Positions 44,802 to 51,140 of a stretch of DNA of 51,140 bases are shown one piece after another; position 1 is the first letter of the stretch; each line of letters starts with the position of its first letter. Both the position numbers and the translations under genes were made by a program. Where the stretch lies: the NCBI RefSeq assembly GCF_900007165.1, contig NZ_CYGY02000016.1:1-51140 (forward strand), given 5' to 3'. Source of the stretch: Paraburkholderia piptadeniae (GTDB lineage Bacteria; Pseudomonadota; Gammaproteobacteria; Burkholderiales; Burkholderiaceae). Below the pieces are notes generated by a model that saw only the letters and a program-made list of their open reading frames with translations, made no database searches and was not told the DNA's origin.

Positions 44802-46568
44802 CTATTTGCTACCCGCGCGAAGAACATCTGCCAGGTCATCGAGCGACAGCGGCTTGGTGAGATGGCGGTCGAATACCCGTTCGTCCGTCTCAAGCCCACT
44901 GACGCCGGTCGTATAGCCCGTCAATGCCACCAGTATCGTCTGCGAGCATTGCGCGCGCAGACGAAGCAACTGCGCAAGCTCAAGGCCATCCATCCCGGGC
45001 ATGCTGATATCAATCAAGGCAATGTCTGGGGTAAACGACTCCACTATCGAGAGCGCGTCGGGTCCGCTCTGTGCCCGCTTCACCTCGTGCCCCTCCAACT
45101 CCAGCAGCGTGCCGAGTGCCGCCGTCGCGTCCGGGTTGTCATCCACGAGAAGGATGCGAACCGGCGGCATCGTATGTGTCGTGGTCACGACCGGCCCTCC
45201 CGTGCTTTTGCGGACAATGGGGAGTCGTATGGTTACTTCGGTCCCCTGGCCTTCGCCAGCGCTAGCAATGGTGACCGTGCCATTGTGTGCCGCCACCAGA
45301 TGCTTCACGACCGCCAGTCCGATGCCAAGTCCACCTTCTGCATGCTTCCGTGCCGATGCGGACTGCGCAAACATATCGAAGACGTGCGGAAGCAACGAAG
45401 CCGGAATGCCTGCGCCGTTGTCCCTCACCGTGATGACAGCCTGACGCGGCGACGGACCAGGTGTCGACTCGAGGCTGAGGTCCGGCGCGTCTACCAGCAG
45501 GGTGATGTCGCCACCGGGAGGCGTATATTTCACCGCGTTCGACAGCAGGTTCGACAGAACCTGCGTGAGACGGGCGGCATCCGCGTGAACGGTTACCGGA
45601 TACGGCGGAACAGTGACGTGCAGTCGGTGATGGCCGCTGTTGACGTCGGCCTTCAACGCCGTCACCGCATCGGCAACGACATCCTGGAGCAACCCGTACG
45701 AGGGACGGACAGAAAGTTTGCCGTGCCTTATTCTCGAAGCGTCGAGCAGGTCGCTGACGAGTCGTTTCAGCTGCCGTATCTGCCGGTCAGCGATATCCAG
45801 AGCCGACAGTACGGCGGGGCTGTCCGCAACCAGCCTTCGCACTATCGTCACGGCACTGTCGATGGGCGCCAGGGGATTGCGCAGTTCGTGACCCAATAGC
45901 GCAATGAAGTCGTCTTTGCGTGCCTCAGCGAGTTCAAGCGCGTTTCTTGTCGCTTCGGCTTCCGCTGCACGGGCTTCCGCGTCGGCTTTGGCCCGGGTCA
46001 TAGTCAGCGTGGCGCAGGTGAAATTCGCAAGGCCGGTCAGGATTCTGCGGTCCTCGGCGTCGAACAGGTGCTTCCTGTCGTGAGACATCACCCACAGCGT
46101 GCCCCACGGCTCGGGTTGACCTGGAATCGGCACGACCAGCTCTTCAATAATCTCGGGGGTTATGTGCCCCAGACATGCAAAGTGGCGCTGGGGAAACGAA
46201 AAAAGTTGCCCCGCAGCCAGTTCGAGCGTGACGCCACTGGGGCTGTCTTCAGTCGGAGTTGTGGTGCCAACGGCGGCGACGCATTTGCCCGAGACTGCGA
46301 CCCACCTCAAAACAGGGGTGCCGTCGACGTCGCGTTCCAGCAGGCCGATGCCTGCGCTACCAGCTTCACACAGACCAAGCGCCATGTCTGAGAGCGTCTG
46401 CAGCATGGTGCCATCCGAGGACGTCAGTGCCTGCGCCAGTCGATGCATCGACTCGCTTTCAGCAGCAAAATCGGCCGGTCGATGAGGGCGCACGTCAAGC
46501 GCCGATGTGACCAGAGTGCCCGCGCGCCGTGCGCGGTCCGCTGCAGAGGGCGCAGACGGTCCGACCAT
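44802..46568 (-). CDS. Hybrid sensor histidine kinase with GAF and receiver domains
   Basis: A 588-residue cytoplasmic kinase; no membrane segments are seen. Domains: GAF (about residues 40-190), a short coiled coil (195-220), HisKA with phosphorylated H227 (LLGHELRNPL), HATPase (about 330-450, N-box NLLSNAVKY, G1 DNGAGI, G2 GGLGIGLAV) and a C-terminal receiver (about 475-585, ILLVDDNPDA, LIDISMPGMDG with the phosphoacceptor Asp, and the KPLS Lys). It senses an unknown small molecule through GAF and can pass phosphate within itself. ATG 46568 follows TGGAGG; the frame stays open to 46826 but that extension is atypical. No cognate regulator is adjacent. Confidence 0.92.
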   Translation of the reverse strand: MVGPSAPSAADRARRAGTLVTSALDVRPHRPADFAAESESMHRLAQALTSSDGTMLQTLSDMALGLCEAGSAGIGLLERDVDGTPVLRWVAVSGKCVAAVGTTTPTEDSPSGVTLELAAGQLFSFPQRHFACLGHITPEIIEELVVPIPGQPEPWGTLWVMSHDRKHLFDAEDRRILTGLANFTCATLTMTRAKADAEARAAEAEATRNALELAEARKDDFIALLGHELRNPLAPIDSAVTIVRRLVADSPAVLSALDIADRQIRQLKRLVSDLLDASRIRHGKLSVRPSYGLLQDVVADAVTALKADVNSGHHRLHVTVPPYPVTVHADAARLTQVLSNLLSNAVKYTPPGGDITLLVDAPDLSLESTPGPSPRQAVITVRDNGAGIPASLLPHVFDMFAQSASARKHAEGGLGIGLAVVKHLVAAHNGTVTIASAGEGQGTEVTIRLPIVRKSTGGPVVTTTHTMPPVRILLVDDNPDATAALGTLLELEGHEVKRAQSGPDALSIVESFTPDIALIDISMPGMDGLELAQLLRLRAQCSQTILVALTGYTTGVSGLETDERVFDRHLTKPLSLDDLADVLRAGSK

Positions 46569-47034
46569 ATGGCCTCCAGGTTGTAAATTGTGCAGTGCGC
46601 CGCGCGGAGGAAATTGCCATGCTAGATGCATTTTAGGCAATACCCCGGGGACAGAAAGCGGTCGGGCCAGAGCAATTGCTGACGGGCCATCGAGATGGCG
46701 AAGTGTTCGCGCTCCGCGGCTCGGCGGTGAAGAAGAGCTGCGACCGAGAAGGCGCCGACGGATATATGGCGGCGAAGGGGCTGCGCCGGTTCTGAGCCGA
46801 GCCGCTAAAAGTCGTCCTGCGTCCAATCCGTTCTGCTATCACATCGCCCGCGCGCTTGCGCCGGCCAGCCGTGGACCGCGTCCGTAAGTACGCCCGGCGA
46901 CGACGGGCGGCAGTGACCGAACGGTCGCCGCCTGGTTACTTGCGCAATGCAGGTGGTGCGTTTTCCCGCATCACCGGCGCAATGCGCCGTCAGGTCGGAC
47001 AGTGTCGAACGCACCTGACCTGCGGAACCCGCTC

Positions 47035-47484
47035 TCATTTCCTTGTCGGTAAGTTGCCGACCGTGGCTGCAACATCAATGACCACCGTGTTGGCCACGCG
47101 GTCATGCAGAGCCTGCTTCCGTGGATTGAACGGTACCCAGAGGAAGCCAGCTCCGCACGTTGCGAAAGTGAGCAGATAGCCGACAGTGCACAACATAGCT
47201 TGCTTTACTGTCATTGGCTGTCCCGTATCGGCGTCGACGACTCGCAGGCGCATCGCGCGCTTTCCCGGTGACGTACCCCACACGGCCCAAAGGACGCCAG
47301 TGACCAGTATCGGGATGCACTGGGCCATCATAAGCCAGAGAATGATGGACGAGGCCAAAGCTTCCGGTGCCGTCAGGATGTCATCGGTCGAAGGCCCGAG
47401 CGGTATGAAGAGGACGATAACCGTCCACCATATCGAATCAATGAAGAGGGCGCGGGCGCGTTGGGAATAAGTGGCGTAGCGCAT
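47035..47484 (-). CDS. RDD family membrane protein
   Basis: A 149-residue inner-membrane protein. The RDD hallmarks are present: RARALFIDSIWWTVIVLFIP with the first Arg and Asp, and PFNPRKQALHDRVANTVVID with the closing Asp. Two to three hydrophobic segments lie at about residues 12-30, 52-75 and 105-125, and TSPGKRAMRLRVVDADTGQP is the usual middle loop. Its function is unknown; transport has been suggested for relatives. ATG 47484 is used because upstream sequence is unlike the family; the ribosome-binding site is weak. Confidence 0.85.
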   Translation of the reverse strand: MRYATYSQRARALFIDSIWWTVIVLFIPLGPSTDDILTAPEALASSIILWLMMAQCIPILVTGVLWAVWGTSPGKRAMRLRVVDADTGQPMTVKQAMLCTVGYLLTFATCGAGFLWVPFNPRKQALHDRVANTVVIDVAATVGNLPTRK

Positions 47485-47977
47485 CAGAAGCTGAGTGCCT
47501 TCGGCGTGGCCGACGGCGCGTGGCAGACCCCGGCACAACGCACCGTAAGCGTTCGGCGAAGCGCTGCGAGTTCTCTTTTGGGCGCGTCATCAAGGAGGCA
47601 TGGTCGTGTCTTTTCGGCCGCCGAGCAGTCCGGCCACACTGACGTCTCTGTCAAGCCCGTTCCGATGCAGACCTTCGCCGGAGCGCGAGATGTTATTCAC
47701 GTGAAATCACTTGGCGCATGGTAAGGGAGTTTACGCGCTCTGCGCGCCTGCGTGGCTACATCGCCGGGTGGCGCTGCTGAATGACGGCAGGCGGCTGGCA
47801 ACTCTATGCTGACATCGTTTGCGCGAAACTGTTCACGACGCTTAAGCGGCACTCGAAAGCGCACACAGAATGTGCAATCTCATCTACGGGTGGCCGAAAA
47901 GCCGAAGGTAACAATAAAAATAGATGGCCCGCGCCTGTCGGGTCATTCACTGAAAACGAGGCGAGCGTCCAGACCTG
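47485..47977. other. Intergenic region with probable csp terminator
   Basis: No gene was recognised. On the minus strand, just past the cold-shock gene (47913-47946), a short stem (TGACCCG / CGGGCCA, one mismatch) is followed by ATCTATTTTTATTG. It may terminate that gene. The plus-strand frame ending at 47724 has no known motif. Confidence 0.4.
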
Positions 47978-48181
47978 TTAGACAGGCTTGATATTTGCGG
48001 CCTGTTTGCCCTTGGGGCCCATCTTCACGTCGAAGCTGACCTTCTGGTTCTCCTGCAGCGACTTGAAGCCCTCGGTCTTGATTTCTGAGAAGTGGGCGAA
48101 CAGGTCTTCACCACCATCGTCCGGGGTGATGAAACCGAAGCCCTTTGCGTCGTTGAACCACTTCACTGTGCCAGTTGCCAT
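47978..48181 (-). CDS. Cold-shock protein, CspA family (second copy)
   Basis: A 67-residue cold-shock protein, [20 protein letters not shown] onward, with RNP1 KGFGFITP and RNP2 LFAHFSEI. It is close to the protein encoded at 36904-37107. The start at 48181 is fixed by the conserved N-terminus and an AGGA sequence nearby. A longer frame from 48286 would add 35 residues never seen in the family, and the stretch 48182-48245 is more likely its 5' leader. Positions 48246-48579 contain nothing recognised. Confidence 0.94.
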   Translation of the reverse strand: MATGTVKWFNDAKGFGFITPDDGGEDLFAHFSEIKTEGFKSLQENQKVSFDVKMGPKGKQAANIKPV

Positions 48182-48579
48182 TTTGAATCCTGTAAATGTT
48201 GAGAGTCGCATTCGCGATTGTGGAATCGCACGGCGCGACCCGCCGCGACGGACGACTTTGTACCACGCCGAGATGAAACCTGCCAATCAGCATGTTCACG
48301 GGTAACGCATGACTTGCTGCATCACGGTCGCCGCAATTTGGCAACCCATGAAGGTGGGGTCGTTGCGGGCAGTTCTGCGCAAGATAGACATGGCTGCCAG
48401 CAAACGGTCCATCTGATTACAAAGTCCCAATGCCTGCAGTTCGCGACGGTATTGCCGCGACGCAATGACGATTCAATGGGAGTCCGCAGGAATTGCGGAA
48501 CTCCCGTTTGATGGTGAGGCTAGCATTGGATTTCAGGCAGCAGCACTACTTCGAGCAGCAGTTCTGAGGAGGTGTTCCC

Positions 48580-48915
48580 ATGACAACTTGTGGCTCGCGC
48601 GCTGGCCGACAACAATTGGAGCAGGAGGCGCTGATGATGCTTGCGGAATATCTCGAGTTGCCCCTTCGCAAGGGAGGGAGCCTCATCATGATGCAACAAT
48701 GCGATGATGTCTGCGGAATGTATGTAGGTAATGTCGCGGCAGGGCAGGCCGACCTGGCTTTCTGTGGAACGGTCGCAGGGACAATTGCCGACGGAATTCT
48801 TCGGCTGACAAAGGTCGGACGAAACCGGGTCGAAATTGCGGGGCGTCAGTACTACTTCATTCGAAGCTTCACGCACTTTGAGGACCGGGGCGCGGTGGTA
48901 CTCGCGCCTGCATAG
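48580..48915 (+). CDS. Hypothetical protein, tandem paralogue 1
   Basis: A 111-residue protein of unknown family. GAGGAGG lies seven bases before the ATG. Residues 18-111 align along their whole length with the next gene's product: LAEYLELPLRKGGSLIMMQQ, CGMYVGNVAAGQADLAFCGT, ADGILRLTKVGRNRVEIAGR, then YYFIRSFTHFEDRGAVVLAP. The pattern suggests a compact alpha/beta fold. The first 17 residues are polar (MTTCGSRAGRQQLEQE). No signal peptide. Retention of two diverged copies suggests function. Confidence 0.65.
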   Translation: MTTCGSRAGRQQLEQEALMMLAEYLELPLRKGGSLIMMQQCDDVCGMYVGNVAAGQADLAFCGTVAGTIADGILRLTKVGRNRVEIAGRQYYFIRSFTHFEDRGAVVLAPA

Positions 48916-49021
48916 GCTTCGGAAAAGCAGGCCGGATGCATACCCGGGCGCTTATTGTGGAGCAGCGGCAGCCTGGCGGCGGGCCAAGATGCATCGTAAT
49001 CATGTTCGACAGGGCGGCAAT

Positions 49022-49360
49022 ATGGCAGTGGATTTGAGTTCGGGTAACGGAACACAACAGCAGACGCCGGCGTCGCTGCTGACCCTGGCCGAGTATCTCG
49101 AACTCGCGCTCGATATGGGCGGAAGTCTCATTATGATGAGACCCCGTGCCCAGACGTGTGTGATGTACATCGGAGACCCGGCTGGGTCGCACGACGATTT
49201 GCGCAGCTTTGGGACGATTGAGGCAGTACTGGCTGATGAGATTCTCCGTTTGACACACGCGGGAATCAACTTTCTGGAAATTGATGGGCCGCCATATCGC
49301 TTTGTCCGAAGCTTCAGGCACATCGATAGCCGTGGCGCTATTGTGTTTGCTTCAGCGTAG
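49022..49360 (+). CDS. Hypothetical protein, tandem paralogue 2
   Basis: A 112-residue relative of the preceding gene's product. Shared blocks are LAEYLELALDMGGSLIMMRP, CVMYIGDPAGSHDDLRSFGT, ADEILRLTHAGINFLEIDGP and FVRSFRHIDSRGAIVFASA; roughly half the aligned residues are identical by eye. The N-terminal 20 residues are unrelated between the two. AGGGCGG precedes ATG 49022. The frame is open further upstream (to 48836), overlapping the first gene, but that part does not align. Function unknown. Confidence 0.65.
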   Translation: MAVDLSSGNGTQQQTPASLLTLAEYLELALDMGGSLIMMRPRAQTCVMYIGDPAGSHDDLRSFGTIEAVLADEILRLTHAGINFLEIDGPPYRFVRSFRHIDSRGAIVFASA

Positions 49361-49714
49361 CGCTCTTGATTCCGCCGGATGCTATGTCGTTCCGGGGGCT
49401 CACGAACGGCCTGTGCAGGCGGTCCGCAGAGCGTGGCATTGGGGACCCTGATTATGCTGGAGGCCTACTCAGGGCGCTCCGGAGGAGCGCCGCCAACCCC
49501 TAAAAAGAGTCCCATCCAATAGATGGCTTTAATGTCTTAATGAACTCTTCGAACTATGAGGAAGTTAAAGACATCTTTAGCGAAACGGACTTATATCCCG
49601 TTCGCGAGGACGTTTTAGATATGTCCTGTGACGAAGCATGAAACTTTTATCAGCCCGTCTTCTTCTCGATGCCCTTAACCGGCGGCCGAAGTTATCCACC
49701 GATGCCATGTGCAT

Positions 49715-49879
49715 GAAGAGTTGTGCACCGAAACAGTGGATGACCCTGTGGATAGTCTCATTGTCAATCAGTCCAAGCCCATGATTCGTATGAAGAGAGG
49801 CATGCGTAGCATAGGGTCGGCTTTTTGCGACTCGCTCGGCCGGTGTGGCCGTCAAAGCGCCGGCAGGACGTTGCACGGA
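49715..49879 (+). repeat. Tandem direct repeat, unit 1
   Basis: A unit of about 165 bp that recurs 197 bases further on, estimated at about 80% identity. It contains CAGTGGATGACCCTGTGGAT plus AG; TGTGGATAG (49747-49755) is one base off the DnaA box on the complementary strand. TTATCCACC (49692-49700) lies just before. The unit ends GCGCCGGCAGG...GCACGG. Upstream, 49500-49670 is unusually AT-rich, with an inverted repeat ATGTCTT / AAGACAT. A hairpin GGCGCTCC-GGA-GGAGCGCC lies at 49473-49491. Confidence 0.75.
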
Positions 49880-49911
49880 AGGTTGGTCACGTACCAAGGC
49901 GCAACCCGTAT

Positions 49912-50075
49912 GAAGGGTTATGCACGAAAACAGTGGATGAGCCTGTGGATAGTCTCATTGGCAATCAGCACGAGCCCACGATTCGTATGAAGGGAGGCAT
50001 GCGCTGCATGGAGTCGGCTTTGCGTCTCGCTCAGCCGGCGTGACCCCGCGAAAGCGCCGGCAGGTGGCTGCACGG
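49912..50075 (+). repeat. Tandem direct repeat, unit 2
   Basis: The second unit matches 49715-49879. It has CAGTGGATGAGCCTGTGGAT plus AG, with TGTGGATAG at 49944-49952. It also shares CTCATTG(G/T)CAATCAG, ATTCGTATGAAG, AGGCATGCG and GTCGGCTTT with unit 1. No coding frame is conserved between the units, so the repeat is probably non-coding. Confidence 0.75.
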
Positions 50076-50128
50076 GACGTCATCGGATATACGGCCGGTC
50101 CACGGATTGGGTGGGATGGCCATGACAC

Positions 50129-50347
50129 TCAGCCATGGCTGTCGACCCACGCGCGAGCCCACTCGAGGCCGATAAGCTGTGCCTCCTCCCCCGAGCTGGC
50201 AAGCCCCAGAATCCCGGATGCCTCGACAAGCTTCCCGCCCCTCGTGACGGTGCCGCTGGCAGCGTATTGCTGGCGCTCGAACGTGTCGACCTGCTCCAGG
50301 ATTGCGTGTCCCCAGAGGACGTAGTCCCTGTACTTTTCGGACTGCAT
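50129..50347 (-). CDS. Hypothetical protein, 72 residues
   Basis: A small soluble protein, MQSEKYRDYVLWGHAILEQV onward, ending GLEWARAWVDSHG. The pattern (an N-terminal strand region, then E-A-Q-x-I-G-L-E-W-A-R-x-W-V-D at the C-terminus) resembles small uncharacterised Burkholderia proteins of about 70-90 residues. Its ATG shares the A of the upstream gene's TGA stop (TGATG overlap at 50347), so the two are translationally coupled. No function is proposed. Confidence 0.65.
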   Translation of the reverse strand: MQSEKYRDYVLWGHAILEQVDTFERQQYAASGTVTRGGKLVEASGILGLASSGEEAQLIGLEWARAWVDSHG

Positions 50348-50706
50348 CAGCGCTCGACCTCGACGCGTGGCTGTCTGTCATTGACACGAAGAACGTTGCC
50401 TTCAGGCGTAATTTGTCGCGGGATATCATCAAAAGTCAAAGCCGGCCGGCTTGTTTGGCTCGCGGTCGAGCGCCTGGAGATAGCCGGAACCGGCGCCGTC
50501 GCAACAACGTGTCGACGCAATCGATGGTGCGGAACGTGGGCAGCCGTTCTTCGATGAGGTGGCGTATTGCGGGCAGTCTGCACAGGACGTATCCCTACCA
50601 CGCCGCGCGCCTCCGGCGGATTCCAAACTTCGACGTATCGCTCGCCGGCAATCGAAGGTGACACCACCGCGAACGCAAGCAGGCCACCACAAATCATTGC
50701 TTTCAC
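50347..50706 (-). CDS. Secreted hypothetical protein, 119 residues
   Basis: A probable periplasmic protein. The signal peptide MKAMICGGLLAFAVVSPSIA has a likely cleavage after SIA at residue 20. The mature part starts GERYVEVWNPPEARGV, has a His/Arg-rich middle (PPHRRTAAHVPHHRLRRHVV) and a conserved-looking end LTFDDIPRQITPEGNVLRV. The His-rich stretch might bind metal (inference). GGAG lies near the ATG, though far (about 16 bases). The stop overlaps the next start. Confidence 0.65.
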   Translation of the reverse strand: MKAMICGGLLAFAVVSPSIAGERYVEVWNPPEARGVVGIRPVQTARNTPPHRRTAAHVPHHRLRRHVVATAPVPAISRRSTASQTSRPALTFDDIPRQITPEGNVLRVNDRQPRVEVER

Positions 50707-50749
50707 TTATCGATTCTCCGACCTTGTTCCCTGCAGCCATATGGAACAG

Positions 50750-51022
50750 CTGATTGCCTGCCTGGCCAACGCAACTTCCGTCGCAACCGGCGCAGAAATG
50801 TCTGTCGCGAATGGCTTCGGTGACGCGCTACGCGACGCCAGAGGGCGCCGCCGTGCCAACGCTCCGACCATTCTCGCACGCGTAAAACGTCGGCTCCCTC
50901 GATTTTCCACCACGGATGGCCTTATTGATGACGTCGTCCCCGAAAGCGTCGCGCAGCGACCGGACGAACTCGGCGATTTCAGGCATCGGATGGGTGGACG
51001 GCTTGCGGACGCGGGCATCCAT
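50750..51022 (-). pseudogene. Small Cys-rich protein gene interrupted by an amber codon
   Basis: The frame from ATG 51022 reads MPEIAEFVRSLRDAFGDDVI (after a 12-residue lead), SREPTFYACENGRSVGTAAP and SGVA, then TAG at 50828-50830. Without a shift it continues RVTEAIRDRHFCAGCDGSCV, then GQ. The continuing part has a Cys-x2-Cys-x3-Cys cluster that looks like the end of the same protein. So the gene seems broken by a single nonsense change, or it encodes a shortened product. The 3' limit is approximate. Positions 51023-51140 show nothing recognised. Confidence 0.6.
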
Positions 51023-51140
51023 TTCGGTCTCTGGCAGTTGGGTGACGTCTATGATACTGTATATTTATAAGGGCTATCCACTTAGCACCACCTGAGAGAA
51101 AATGTCGGTGTGAGCGAATTCCAGCCTACCCCGACCGCCG

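Noticed and set aside
36904..48181. Two cold-shock genes considered as an unusual duplication.
   Set aside because: Multiple cspA paralogues are normal in Burkholderiales.
1..51140. Search for CRISPR arrays, tRNA/rRNA genes, intact transposases, integrase or att sites.
   Set aside because: No regularly spaced repeats, no recognisable RNA genes and no transposase or integrase motifs were seen; gene fragments point to past rearrangement but no mobile element was identified.

Overview
The window looks like accessory DNA from a Burkholderiales bacterium, most likely Paraburkholderia, Caballeronia or a close relative. GC is high. The gene set is typical of that group: a phasin, FCD-type GntR regulators, a MocR regulator, DadA/DadX, an entericidin-type lipoprotein, an Hfq-like paralogue, two cold-shock proteins, and a Rieske oxygenase with a phthalate-dioxygenase-type reductase. 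I saw no rRNA, tRNA, CRISPR array or intact insertion sequence. All assignments come from reading sequence and recalling family motifs; no database search was run.

1-7400: an oxidative catabolism cluster on the minus strand. It holds an ACS-type MFS transporter, a class II aldolase/adducin gene broken by a one-base frameshift, a [2Fe-2S]/FMN/NAD reductase and a Rieske oxygenase alpha subunit. A GntR/FCD regulator lies beyond it on the plus strand.

7530-21900: amino-acid and imino-acid catabolism. A decayed HU-like gene and the pair dadA-dadX are on the minus strand. A long plus-strand series follows: substrate-binding protein, ABC ATPase, two permeases, a DapA-family lyase/deaminase, three proline-racemase-superfamily enzymes, an FAD amino-acid dehydrogenase, an aldehyde dehydrogenase and a GntR/FCD regulator. 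Epimerase, D-hydroxyproline dehydrogenase, pyrroline-hydroxycarboxylate deaminase and semialdehyde dehydrogenase are the four enzyme types of hydroxyproline breakdown to 2-oxoglutarate. The likely role is therefore uptake and use of hydroxyproline isomers. Two near-copy promoters, each with a dyad over or just after the -10 box, precede the binding-protein gene and the ATPase gene.

21900-26370: beta-alanine (or similar omega-amino-acid) catabolism. A divergent MocR regulator faces a class III omega-aminotransferase and a methylmalonate/malonate-semialdehyde dehydrogenase, ending in a strong hairpin.

26370-51140: a loosely packed region of small genes mixed with gene fragments. Recognisable intact genes encode a SET-domain protein, an SDR, a PII-like protein, a phasin, an XRE-type protein, an Hfq-like protein, two response regulators, two cold-shock proteins, PhoU, a PRC-barrel protein, an entericidin, a hybrid histidine kinase and an RDD protein. 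Relics include a HAD dehalogenase tail, a truncated gene copy, the tail of a copper P-type ATPase, a phoU 3' scrap, a receiver-domain scrap, a frameshifted SWIM zinc-finger gene and an amber-interrupted small gene. A 32-bp piece carrying the SDR ribosome-binding site and start recurs in inverted orientation 10 kb away beside a shared flank. A 165-bp tandem repeat near the right end contains DnaA-box-like motifs.

The most distinctive items are the three-enzyme racemase-superfamily cluster with its duplicated promoter/operator, the inverted SDR-leader repeat, the PII-like gene beside the copper-ATPase relic, the divergent Hfq paralogue, and the tandem pair of unknown small proteins at 48.6-49.4 kb.
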